From Acidobacteriota bacterium (GTDB lineage: Bacteria > Acidobacteriota > Terriglobia > Terriglobales > SCQP01), in NCBI GenBank assembly GCA_004299485.1, contig SCQP01000002.1, positions 124,001 to 188,000 on the forward strand: DNA of 64,000 bases, written 5' to 3'. Under the pieces are notes generated by a model that did no database searches, was not told the DNA's origin, and saw only the letters and a list, made by a program, of their open reading frames with translations. The first letter of the stretch is position 1; each line of letters starts with the position of its first letter. Positions 8,629-16,778 of the stretch are shown here, in pieces. Position numbers and translations under genes: made by a program.

Positions 8629-9743
8629 TCAATCCAGGCGCCGCCGAGGACCTTGTCGCCGGCGTAGAGGACGACGCTCTGGCCGGGGGTGATGGCGCGC
8701 TGGGGTTCGTCGAACTCGACCGTGAGGCGAGCGCCGGGGCGGGGTTCGGCCCAGGCAGCGGCGGGCGTGTGGCGATGGCGGATACGGGCGGTGACGCGAA
8801 CGGGGCCGCTCGGAGCGTCGCCCGAAATCCAATTGCAGCGGCTGGCTTCCAGATGGTGCGAGCGCAGTTCGGCGTCGCTGCCGACGGTGACACGCTGCGC
8901 TGCGGCATCGACCTGCAGAACGTACAGCGGCGACCCCGTCGCTACGCCCAGGCCCTTGCGCTGGCCGACGGTGAAGTGCTCGACGCCCGAGTGATGGCCG
9001 AGGACGTGGCCGCTGGTGGTGACCAGCTCGCCTTCACGCTCAGGAGCAGTTTCGCCTTGCTCGGCAGCGTAGGCGTCGATGAAAGCGGCATAGTTGTTGC
9101 CGGGGACGAAGCAGATTTCGTTGCTGTCGGGCTTTTCGGCCACGCTCAGGCCGAATTCTGCGGCCGTGGCACGGACCTCGGGCTTGTGCATTGCGCCCAA
9201 TGGGAAGCGGGCGGCGGCAAGCTGCTCCTGTGTCAGGCCCCAGAGGAAAAAGGTCTGATCTTTGGCTTCATCGATTGCGCGCAGGAGCTCGTAGGCGCCG
9301 GCATCGGGGTTGAACTGAACGCGGGCGTAATGGCCCGTGGCGACGGTGTCGGCGCCGATCTGGCGGGCGGTGGCCAAGAGCTGATGGAACTTTACCGCCG
9401 TATTGCAATGGCTGCAGGGTACGGGCGTGCGGCCAGCGCGATACTCGGCGACGAAGTTGCGGATGACATCGCGCTCGAACTGCTCCTCGAAGTTGACGAC
9501 GTAATACGGAATGCCAAGCTGCTCGGCGACGCGACGGGCGTCGTGCACATCGTCAAGCGAGCAGCAGCGGCCGCGAGTGCTGGGCGTCATGCCGGGCGCG
9601 CCCGCCAGGCGGCGCTGATTCCAAAGTTGCATGGTCAGGCCGACGATGGGCTCGGCTTGCGCGTGCAGCAGGGCGGCAACGGTGGAGCTGTCCACGCCCC
9701 CGGACATTGCTACGGCAATCATGCCGTGTGCTACGGCAATCAT
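8625..9743 (-). CDS. mnmA: tRNA-specific 2-thiouridylase MnmA
   Basis: Activates U34 of Lys, Glu and Gln tRNAs with ATP and inserts sulfur to make 2-thiouridine. The PP-loop SGGVDSS is at residues 14-20, the catalytic Cys is C110 in VPCSHCN, and the persulfide Cys is C211 in NEICFVPG; TGHYA and a C-terminal beta-barrel region complete the family pattern. Two start codons are possible, 9741-9743 and 9720-9722, because the first 21 bases are nearly duplicated; the second gives the standard MIAVAMSGG N-terminus. It overlaps the upstream cysteine desulfurase by four bases, which fits sulfur handover from that enzyme. Confidence 0.95.
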   Translation of the reverse strand: MIAVAHGMIAVAMSGGVDSSTVAALLHAQAEPIVGLTMQLWNQRRLAGAPGMTPSTRGRCCSLDDVHDARRVAEQLGIPYYVVNFEEQFERDVIRNFVAEYRAGRTPVPCSHCNTAVKFHQLLATARQIGADTVATGHYARVQFNPDAGAYELLRAIDEAKDQTFFLWGLTQEQLAAARFPLGAMHKPEVRATAAEFGLSVAEKPDSNEICFVPGNNYAAFIDAYAAEQGETAPEREGELVTTSGHVLGHHSGVEHFTVGQRKGLGVATGSPLYVLQVDAAAQRVTVGSDAELRSHHLEASRCNWISGDAPSGPVRVTARIRHRHTPAAAWAEPRPGARLTVEFDEPQRAITPGQSVVLYAGDKVLGGAWID

Positions 9744-10912
9744 GCGGCGCCTACCGCCAACTTGCGCTGCTTCTCTATGAGTGCAGGCAAAATCTCAAGT
9801 AACGCTTCCACTTCCTGCGAGGTGTTCTGCGAGGCAAAGCTGAAGCGCAGGCAGGCGCGGGCGCGCGAGCGCGGGAAGCCCATGGCGAGCAGGACGTGCG
9901 AGGGCTCGATCGACCCGGACGAACAGGCCGCGCCGGTGGAGGCGCAGAAGCCGTGCAGGTCCAGGCCGATGACCAAGGCCTCGCCTTCGATACCGTCGAA
10001 GTAGATATCGCTGGTGTTGGGCACGCGGGGCGCGTCTGCGCCAGCGACGCCGGAGCGGGGAACTGTGGCCAGCACGGTGGCTTCCAGGCGGTCGCGCAGG
10101 CGGGCATAGTGCGCAGCGCGCTCGTCAAGATGCTCACGCGCCAGGCGGGCGGCGGTGCCGAGGCCGAGAATGCCGGGCAGGTTTTCCGTGCCCGCGCGGC
10201 GGTCGCGCTCGTGATGGCCGCCGAAAAGCTGCGGCCGCAGGCGGGCGCCACGGCGGACGTAGAGAGTGCCAATGCCCGCGGGGCCGTGAATCTTATGGCC
10301 GCTTAGGCTGAGGGCGGTGCAGTTGAGCGTGCGCACATCGACGGGGATGCGGCCCACGGCCTGGATGGCATCGATGTGGAAGGCCACCTTGGCCTGGGCA
10401 GCGATGGAGCTGATCTCTGCAACCGGCTGAATCACGCCGGTTTCGTTGTTGGCCATCATGACCGAGATCAGGGCGGTGTCCGTGCGAATCGCTTCCGCGG
10501 CGGCCTGAGCGCTGATGCGGCCCTGCAGGTCAGGGCGCAGCCAGGTGACAGGATAGCCGGAACGCTCCAAATCCTCGAAAACGTTCAATACCGCGTGGTG
10601 CTCGACGCGCGTGGTGATCAGGTGCGGCAGCGGGGCCTGCGGGTGAGCTTCCTGCCAGGCGCCGATGAGGCCGCGAATGGCGAGATTATCGCTCTCGGTG
10701 CCGCCGCTGGTGAAGACAACACTGCTGACGGGCGCATTGATAAGCGCGGCGACTTCGGCGCGCGCCTGCTCCATGGCGGCCTTGGCCGCCTGGCCGCGCT
10801 GATGGATGGAGCTGGGGTTGCCGCAGGCGCCATTGAGGGCGGGCAGCATGGCCTCCAGGACCTCGGGCAGGACCGGGGTGTTGGCGTTGTTGTCGAAATA
10901 CGCCCGCAGCAT
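9740..10912 (-). CDS. cysteine desulfurase (NifS/IscS family)
   Basis: PLP enzyme that removes sulfur from cysteine and carries it as a persulfide for tRNA thiolation and Fe-S assembly. From ATG 10910-10912 the product has 390 residues: AYFDNNANTP at the N-terminus, PLP lysine K207 in SGHKIHGP, and persulfide Cys C330 in AACSSGS. The open frame continues upstream into the VWFA gene, but that extension is out of family and rejected. Its overlap with mnmA makes it the likely sulfur donor for MnmA. Confidence 0.93.
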   Translation of the reverse strand: MLRAYFDNNANTPVLPEVLEAMLPALNGACGNPSSIHQRGQAAKAAMEQARAEVAALINAPVSSVVFTSGGTESDNLAIRGLIGAWQEAHPQAPLPHLITTRVEHHAVLNVFEDLERSGYPVTWLRPDLQGRISAQAAAEAIRTDTALISVMMANNETGVIQPVAEISSIAAQAKVAFHIDAIQAVGRIPVDVRTLNCTALSLSGHKIHGPAGIGTLYVRRGARLRPQLFGGHHERDRRAGTENLPGILGLGTAARLAREHLDERAAHYARLRDRLEATVLATVPRSGVAGADAPRVPNTSDIYFDGIEGEALVIGLDLHGFCASTGAACSSGSIEPSHVLLAMGFPRSRARACLRFSFASQNTSQEVEALLEILPALIEKQRKLAVGAA

Positions 10913-10931
10913 CTCCCTATTATCGCGCGCC

Positions 10932-11873
10932 TCAATGAGCGCTGGTGGAGTAGTAGCCTTTGCGGGCGCGGACATCCAGGTGCTTCTGGTGCTCGTCCTT
11001 GACTTCGATACGGATGGTGCGGAAGCCGGTACCGGTCTGGTTGGAATGATAGGCGAAGGTGTACTGGGAACGGATTTCTTGGGCGACTGCGAGGGTGGTG
11101 GCGTTGACCTGCTTGAGGTTCTTGGGAAAGTAGGCGGCGCCACCGGTGGCTGACGCCAAAGCGATCAGGGCGCGTTCGGCGGTCTTCTTCATCGAGTGGC
11201 TATCGTCGTGGTCGAGGATGCCGATGCAGTAGATCAATGGCGAGTTCTTGGCCTGCAAGAGATGGACAGTTTGCTCGAGAGTGTAGCGGCTGGCATCGTC
11301 GTCGCCGTCGGTGACGACGAGCAGCACGTGCTTTTCGTTGTGCGCATTGTTGTTTATGTAATCGAGCGAGGCGATGGTGGCATCGTAGAGAGCGGTGCCA
11401 CCGCGCGATTCGATGTGCTCGAGGGCATCTTCCAGCTTGGGAATGCTGTCGGTGAAGGAGGCATCGAGGTAGTATTCGTCGTTAAAATTGACGACGAATT
11501 CCTCGTCCTGGGGGTTGCTGGCCTTGACGAAGTTGATGGCGGCGCGATTGACCGCGGGACGGCTATCCACCATGCTGCCGCTGTTGTCGATCAGAATGCC
11601 GACGGAAACCGGCGCATCCTCGTGGGAAAAAAACTGGACGTGCTGGGGTACGCCGTTCTCATAGACGGTGAAATCGGATTCGGGCAGGTCGATGACGGGC
11701 GCGCCGTTTTTCTTATTAACCACAGTGGCATGCACCAGTACCTCGCCTACGTTCGCCTTGAAGACGTAGGGAGCGCGCTGCTGGGGTCTGTGCGCGGCTT
11801 GCGCCGCGGCGGTGGAGGCAAGCAGGCAGAGCGACAGCGCCAAGCAATGCACAGTCCTGCGTGGGGGCTTCAT
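10932..11873 (-). CDS. secreted VWFA-related domain protein (acidobacterial type)
   Basis: 313 residues with a Sec signal peptide (hydrophobic LALSLCLLASTAAAQA, cleavage near residue 24). A VWA fold follows: the MIDAS motif DNSGSM, a Thr in GGTALYDA, and VVTDGDDD as the third metal-site region. The C-terminal segment (RTIRIEVKDEHQKHLDVRAR and KGYY) matches the tail of the TIGR03436 family, which is greatly expanded in Acidobacteria. Role unknown; VWA domains generally bind proteins through a divalent metal. It lies immediately downstream of a paralogue. Confidence 0.85.
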   Translation of the reverse strand: MKPPRRTVHCLALSLCLLASTAAAQAAHRPQQRAPYVFKANVGEVLVHATVVNKKNGAPVIDLPESDFTVYENGVPQHVQFFSHEDAPVSVGILIDNSGSMVDSRPAVNRAAINFVKASNPQDEEFVVNFNDEYYLDASFTDSIPKLEDALEHIESRGGTALYDATIASLDYINNNAHNEKHVLLVVTDGDDDASRYTLEQTVHLLQAKNSPLIYCIGILDHDDSHSMKKTAERALIALASATGGAAYFPKNLKQVNATTLAVAQEIRSQYTFAYHSNQTGTGFRTIRIEVKDEHQKHLDVRARKGYYSTSAH

Positions 11874-11879
11874 GTTGGC

Positions 11880-13001
11880 TCAGTGGGGGCCGTAGTATCC
11901 GGAGCGCGCCGCGACCGTGAGCGGTGGCAACCCTGGGGGTGGACGCAGCTTGACGACGATTTTGCGCCAGTCGCCGTTGCGGTTCTTGTTGGTCGAGGTA
12001 TAGCCGACCACGTATTCATTGCGCAGTTCGATACCAATTTTGGTCGCCGTATCGGCCAGCTCGTCCGGGTCGTTGATCTCAAAGGTCTTGCCGCCGGTGG
12101 ATTCGGTGACCTTGTCGAGCAGTTCGGGGCCGTTGACTTCTGCCTGGGTGGGCCGGTCGCCGACGGGATTATAGAGGCCGATGCCGTAGATTTGCACGTC
12201 CGCCTCACGGACCACGCGCTCGACGTCGCGCAGGCTGTAGCGGCTGTGGTTATCGCCGCCATCGGAAATGATAAGCAGGGCGCGGCGCTGATACTTGGCA
12301 TAGCGCATTTGCGCCAGCGCCATGTAGATGGCATCGAGCAGAGCGGTACGGCCGCCCGCCTGCAGGAAGGTCACGGCGTCTTCAATTTTGTCGATGTTGT
12401 CGGTGAAGCTACACAACAGGCGGGGCTCGTCAGCAAAATCGATCAGGAAGAATTGATCCTGGGGGTTGGCGGTTTCAAAAAACTGCACCAAGGCTTCGCG
12501 CGACTCCTGGATCTTGTTGGTCATGCTGCCGCTGGAGTCGAACACGACCCCCACCGAAATGGGGGCGTCTTCGGTGGAGAAGGATGTGATTTGCTGTTGG
12601 ACCTTGTCTTCCGTCAGGCTGAAGTATTGTTTTTGCAGGCCGGTAACCATGCGATTGAGCGGATCGGTGATGACCACCGGCACCAGCACCAGATTGACGT
12701 TGGCGGTGATTTCCGGGACGCTGGGCTGGTCGTGGTTGTTGGTGGCCGGAGCCGCGGTGTCGGGCTTGGGCTTAGCCGGCGGCAAGATCCGGGGGGTAAC
12801 GCCACCAGGGACCACCGCCGCACTGCCGGGGGTGACCAGCACTGGAACTTCAGGCGGCGTGACCTTCTTTTTCTGCGGCTGTGCCTGCTGCTGCGACTGC
12901 TGGGTGCCTTGGCCGAGTACGGGCGCCGTCAGGGCGAGAAGACACGCCAGCGCCGAGAACATGGTGAACCGGAAAACAGTGCCGGATTGACGGCGAATCA
13001 T
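11880..13001 (-). CDS. secreted VWFA-related domain protein, paralogue
   Basis: 373 residues; signal peptide ending near ALTAPVLGQ, a Gln/Pro/Lys-rich linker of about 60 residues, then a VWA domain with the MIDAS motif DSSGSM, GGRTALLDA and IISDGGDN. It ends in RSGYYGPH, like the downstream paralogue's RKGYY. The two genes are six bases apart and share order and motif spacing, so they arose by tandem duplication. The long linker, absent from the paralogue, may place the domain away from the membrane or wall. Confidence 0.85.
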   Translation of the reverse strand: MIRRQSGTVFRFTMFSALACLLALTAPVLGQGTQQSQQQAQPQKKKVTPPEVPVLVTPGSAAVVPGGVTPRILPPAKPKPDTAAPATNNHDQPSVPEITANVNLVLVPVVITDPLNRMVTGLQKQYFSLTEDKVQQQITSFSTEDAPISVGVVFDSSGSMTNKIQESREALVQFFETANPQDQFFLIDFADEPRLLCSFTDNIDKIEDAVTFLQAGGRTALLDAIYMALAQMRYAKYQRRALLIISDGGDNHSRYSLRDVERVVREADVQIYGIGLYNPVGDRPTQAEVNGPELLDKVTESTGGKTFEINDPDELADTATKIGIELRNEYVVGYTSTNKNRNGDWRKIVVKLRPPPGLPPLTVAARSGYYGPH

Positions 13002-13085
13002 GATGCGCTGCGACCTCGCGGAAGACCCTTACCCAGACATTAGCACCGCACAAGCGTTAAGGAAAGGTAAGATTCGGGGAAGCCT

Positions 13086-14501
13086 ATGAGAGCAAGGGGG
13101 AAGAGCGTCGAACGCAGGAAGCAGAGGGTGGCACTGATTTCCGTGCTGGCCGCGGTGGGCATTTTCATCTTCAAGTTGTTGGTAGGGTTGCACACCAGCA
13201 GCATGGGCATTCTGGCAGCCGCGGCGGATTCGGCGCTGGATGTGTTGGTCACGCTGCTGACGTGGTTTTCGCTGCGGATCGCCGCTCTGCCGGCGGACGC
13301 CAACCATCCTTTCGGTCACGGCAAGTTTGAGAACTTTTCGGCGCTGCTCGAAACTGGTTTGCTGGTGCTCACGGCGCTGGCGATTGCGGGCATTGCCATC
13401 GGGAACTGGATCAGTGGCCAGATCCCACGGGTGCATATCGATGCCTGGGCATTTGCGGCGATGGTCGTCTCCGTCGGGGTGGATTGGAGCCGGTCGCGGA
13501 TCATGCGGCGCGCGGCAATCGTCCTGCGCAGCGACGCCCTGGCGGCCGATGCCCTGAATTTCACGAGCGATATGGCCTCCAGTACGGCGGTGCTGATCGG
13601 CCTGGGTCTGGTATGGCTGGCGAAGGCGCAGCAGATCGACTGGCTGCTGCATGCTGATGCCGCATCAGCGCTGGTAGTGGCGGCGGCCATCGCCTGGCTG
13701 GCGTTGCGGCTGGGACGCCGAACCGCAGGCGTACTTCTGGACGAGGCGCCCGTGGGTATAGCGAGTGATGTGCGCGCGGCACTACAGGGCATTCGCGGTG
13801 TGGCAGCGCTGGACCGGCTGCGCCTGCGCAAAGTGGGCAGCCGATATTTCGTGGACGCGCAGGTGGAATTGGAGCCGGCGACGACGCTGGAGCATGCCGG
13901 TGTAGTCAAGCAACAGGCCGCAGAACGCATTCGTGCGCGGCTACCGGAGGCCGACGTGGTTATCGAAACCAACCCGCGCCGGCCGGCGCTGTTCGGTCCC
14001 TTCGAGCACATCCAGGAAATTGCCCAGCGGCAGAACCGGACGATCCATGACCTTTCGGTATACAAGGTGGGTGCCGGCCTGGAGGTGGAATTTCACTTGG
14101 AGCTGGATGCTGCGCTGCCGCTGGCGGAAGCGCATGACGTGGTGAGCCGGCTGGAGAGCGAAATGCGGAGCGAAATACCCTCGATTCAGGGCATTGTGAC
14201 GCACATTGAGCCCGAGGCCGACCGCGTGGCGACCGCCGCAGTGCTGGCGCCGGAGCGCCTCAGCGCGCGCGTGCAGGAGATCGCGAGTCAAGTGCCGGGC
14301 GTGCTCGACTGTCACAATCTGCAATGGCGGTACTCGGGCGGCCATTTGGTGCTGAGTTGTCATTGCAGTTTCGCCGACGGCATGCCGGTCGCCGAGGTAC
14401 ACGAGCTGGTCACGCGCCTGGAGGCGGAAATCAAACGCAATCTGCCGGAGATTTTTCGGGTGACCATCCATCCCGAGCCGCGCTCGGACAACCGAAGATA
14501 G
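13086..14501 (+). CDS. cation diffusion facilitator family metal exporter
   Basis: 471-residue CDF antiporter. The membrane metal site is formed by D48 and D52 (ADSALD) in helix 2 and by N158 and D162 (DALNFTSD) in helix 5; Zn/Cd exporters usually have His at the N158 position, so the substrate is more likely Mn or Fe, which is inference. HPFGHGKFE follows the second helix as usual. The C-terminal half is unusually long and looks like two or three successive ZT-dimer cytoplasmic domains (residues about 205-285, 300-370, 385-465) instead of one. GGGGA precedes ATG 13086 by six bases. Confidence 0.88.
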   Translation: MRARGKSVERRKQRVALISVLAAVGIFIFKLLVGLHTSSMGILAAAADSALDVLVTLLTWFSLRIAALPADANHPFGHGKFENFSALLETGLLVLTALAIAGIAIGNWISGQIPRVHIDAWAFAAMVVSVGVDWSRSRIMRRAAIVLRSDALAADALNFTSDMASSTAVLIGLGLVWLAKAQQIDWLLHADAASALVVAAAIAWLALRLGRRTAGVLLDEAPVGIASDVRAALQGIRGVAALDRLRLRKVGSRYFVDAQVELEPATTLEHAGVVKQQAAERIRARLPEADVVIETNPRRPALFGPFEHIQEIAQRQNRTIHDLSVYKVGAGLEVEFHLELDAALPLAEAHDVVSRLESEMRSEIPSIQGIVTHIEPEADRVATAAVLAPERLSARVQEIASQVPGVLDCHNLQWRYSGGHLVLSCHCSFADGMPVAEVHELVTRLEAEIKRNLPEIFRVTIHPEPRSDNRR

Positions 14502-14568
14502 TTCACAGGTTAGCGCGCCGGGTTGCGGGGGCGAAGGTGGCGCCAAGGGTTTCGCGGTAGCATGGGCT

Positions 14569-14997
14569 ATGGCAGCTCCAACGCAGGCATCGGCGCAGTG
14601 GACGGGCGGAGAACAGTTTCTTACGCGGGGTTCGAGCGGGCACGAGGTGCTGATGGATTCCGACCGGGCATCGAATCTGGCGCCCGGGCCGATGGAGATG
14701 GTGCTGCGCAGCCTGTGCGCCTGTTCGGCGACTGACGTGGTGATCGTGCTGAAGAAGAAGCGGCAGGCATTCACCGCCGTGGAGGTGACGGCGGCGGGAG
14801 AACGGGCGCCGGAACCGCCGACCGTGTATACGCAAATTCACATGAAGTACCGGATTGCGGGCCATCATGTGGACCGTCAGGCGGCGGAACGCGCGGTGGC
14901 CTTGTCGCAGGAAAAGTACTGCAGCGTCCTGGCGACGCTGCGCCAGAGGGCCCGGATATCGTACGAATTGATCCTTGAAGAGGCGGCCGGATCGTGA
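14569..14997 (+). CDS. OsmC/Ohr family peroxidase-like protein
   Basis: 142-residue OsmC-fold protein. The two redox cysteines of the family are present: C52 (with C50 nearby) in LCACSATDVV and C118 in QEKYCSVL. OsmC proteins reduce organic hydroperoxides in the cytoplasm. It belongs to the YhfA-like subgroup by length and motif spacing. The last codon overlaps the start of nusB (GTGA), so the two are translated from one mRNA. Confidence 0.9.
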   Translation: MAAPTQASAQWTGGEQFLTRGSSGHEVLMDSDRASNLAPGPMEMVLRSLCACSATDVVIVLKKKRQAFTAVEVTAAGERAPEPPTVYTQIHMKYRIAGHHVDRQAAERAVALSQEKYCSVLATLRQRARISYELILEEAAGS

Positions 14998-15431
14998 CTG
15001 CCGGAATGCCCGCACGCGAGGCCGCCTTGCAGATGCTGTATGCGCTCGATCTGGATGGCGGCCGCCAGTCCGCGCGCGAAGTGGAGCACTGGTATCAGCA
15101 GGCGCATCCGCTGCCACCGGCCGTAGCCGCGCGGGCGCGGGCGCTGGTCGCGGCGGTGGAGGCACAGCGCAGCGAAATTGAGCGCCGCATCGAAAAGCAT
15201 GCGATTGGCTGGCGGCTGGAGCGGATGAGCGTGGTCGACCGCTGCGTGCTGAAGCTGGCGACGGCAGAAATCCTGCTGGCACCGGAGGCACCGCGGGCGG
15301 CGATTCAGGCGGCGATGAAGCTGGCGCAAAAATTCTCGCAGCCGGAAGCGGTCGCGTTTATTCAGGGTCTGCTGGAGGCAATTGCCCGCGAGTTGGCATC
15401 CCAGACGGAGGCAGCACCGCATGCCGGATAG
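14994..15431 (+). CDS. nusB: transcription antitermination factor NusB
   Basis: 145-residue all-helical RNA-binding protein that joins NusE on boxA RNA to allow antitermination of rRNA operons. Recognisable are AREAALQMLYALD at the N-terminus and the conserved C-terminal VVDRCVLKLATAEILL and AIQAAMKLAQKFS segments. Start is GTG 14994, overlapping osmC by four bases; the 3' end overlaps the SDR gene by 11 bases. Confidence 0.92.
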   Translation: MTAGMPAREAALQMLYALDLDGGRQSAREVEHWYQQAHPLPPAVAARARALVAAVEAQRSEIERRIEKHAIGWRLERMSVVDRCVLKLATAEILLAPEAPRAAIQAAMKLAQKFSQPEAVAFIQGLLEAIARELASQTEAAPHAG

Positions 15432-16491
15432 AAAGGCGACAACGATCGGGAAGGTCCTCCTGGGACTGGGGGGCGTTGGCCTAGCCGGGGCCACGGTAGG
15501 TGCGGCCGGATTGGCGTGGGGATGGCAGCGCTGGCAAGAATCGCGCCGGCCGGACTGGAGAGGGCGTGTGGTGCTGATCAGCGGCGGCTCGCGCGGACTG
15601 GGCTACGCCATCGCGCGCGAGTTTTTGGCCGGTGGAGCGAAGGTGGCCATTTGCGCGCGCGATCCGGATGAGCTGGCGAGGGCACAGAACAAACTGGCGG
15701 GCCAGGCGCAGCAGGCGGATGCGGTGTTTCACTACGCCTGCAATTTGCGTGAACCCGGCGCGGCGGCCATTGTGGTGGCGGCGGTACGGGAACATTGGGG
15801 CCAGATCGACGTGCTGGTGCATAACGCCGGCGTCATGCAACTTGGGCCGTGGGACCAGATGACGGAGGCGGATTTTGCCGAAGCCATGGACATTCACTTC
15901 TGGGCGGCATTGCGGCTGGCGCGCGCCGTGCTGCCGGAAATGATTGCGCGCGGCAACGGCCGCATCGTGAATATCAGCTCCATCGGCGGACTGGTTGCGG
16001 TGCCGCATATGCTGCCCTATACGGCCAGCAAATTCGCGCTGGTGGGACTATCGCAAGGCTTGGCGAGCGAGGTGCGGCGGCATGGCGTGCGGGTGACGTG
16101 CGTGTGCCCATTTTTGACGCGCACGGGCTCGCAGGAACGGGTAACGGTGCGCGGCCGGCACGATCAGGAATACGCCTGGTTTGCGACATCGGGTAGCATG
16201 CCCGGCCTCAGCCAAAGCGCGGCGCATGTGGCGCGCACGATTGTACGGGTCACCGCGCGCGGACCCGCGCAGGTGACGCTGGCGCTACCGGGAAAATTAG
16301 CGGCGCTGGCACATGGGATCGCACCGTCAACAGTCACCACGCTCATGGCACAGGCCGACCGCATGCTACCGCACCCACCCGCCCATACAGACACGGAAGT
16401 CCGCTCCGGGCGTGAGAGCTACAACCCCTGGACCGAGCGCGTGGTTAAGCCGTTGGTGCAGCAAGCGGGCAGCAAACTCAATCAGGCCTGA
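15421..16491 (+). CDS. membrane-anchored short-chain dehydrogenase/reductase
   Basis: 356-residue NAD(P)-dependent oxidoreductase. An N-terminal hydrophobic segment (residues 10-34) probably anchors it to the membrane. The Rossmann motif is GGSRGLG (55-61), NAG follows in VLVHNAGVM, and the catalytic pair is Y200 and K204 in YTASK, with Ser in VNISS. The C-terminal 90 residues form a family-specific extension. I chose ATG 15421, which overlaps nusB, because the longer frame has no SDR sequence before it. Substrate not identifiable. Confidence 0.85.
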   Translation: MPDRKATTIGKVLLGLGGVGLAGATVGAAGLAWGWQRWQESRRPDWRGRVVLISGGSRGLGYAIAREFLAGGAKVAICARDPDELARAQNKLAGQAQQADAVFHYACNLREPGAAAIVVAAVREHWGQIDVLVHNAGVMQLGPWDQMTEADFAEAMDIHFWAALRLARAVLPEMIARGNGRIVNISSIGGLVAVPHMLPYTASKFALVGLSQGLASEVRRHGVRVTCVCPFLTRTGSQERVTVRGRHDQEYAWFATSGSMPGLSQSAAHVARTIVRVTARGPAQVTLALPGKLAALAHGIAPSTVTTLMAQADRMLPHPPAHTDTEVRSGRESYNPWTERVVKPLVQQAGSKLNQA

Positions 16492-16766
16492 CAGCCTCCG
16501 GCGATGGAGGGGAGAATCAACACTTCATCTTTGGCGGTGAACTGGTAGTTGTTGCCGCCCAGGAAACGGATGTCTTCATCGTTGACGTAAACGTTGAAAA
16601 AGCGGCGCGGGCGGCCGTCGGGCTCGCACAGCCGATCTTTCAAATCCGGAAAACGCGTGGTGAGTTCGGCAAGCAGGGCGGGCAGCGTGGCGGCTTCGCA
16701 GGCAACGCTGTCGGCGCCGTCGGTGAACTTCTGCAACGGAGTGGGAATTTTAACCTGGCAAGACAT
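16482..16766 (-). CDS. MoaD/ThiS-family ubiquitin-like sulfur carrier with C-terminal tail
   Basis: 94-residue beta-grasp protein of the MoaD/ThiS/CysO type. Such proteins are thiocarboxylated on a C-terminal Gly-Gly and hand sulfur to a partner. Here the sequence ends SIAGGCQA: three residues follow the Gly-Gly, so the carrier would need trimming, as known for tailed carriers (CysO/HcyS-type with JAMM peptidases), before activation. A good ribosome site (AGGAAA) precedes ATG. It begins 12 bases after the threonine-synthase-like gene and so lies under the same SAM riboswitch. The 3' end overlaps the converging SDR gene by 10 bases. No adenylating (ThiF/MoeB) enzyme or peptidase gene is in the window. 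Confidence 0.88.
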   Translation of the reverse strand: MSCQVKIPTPLQKFTDGADSVACEAATLPALLAELTTRFPDLKDRLCEPDGRPRRFFNVYVNDEDIRFLGGNNYQFTAKDEVLILPSIAGGCQA

Positions 16767-16778
16767 GAAGATTTCCTT

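Noticed and set aside
11196-13043. 615-residue plus-strand frame opposite the two VWFA genes
   Set aside because: Antisense of genes with clear signal peptides and MIDAS motifs; composition is typical of an antisense shadow.
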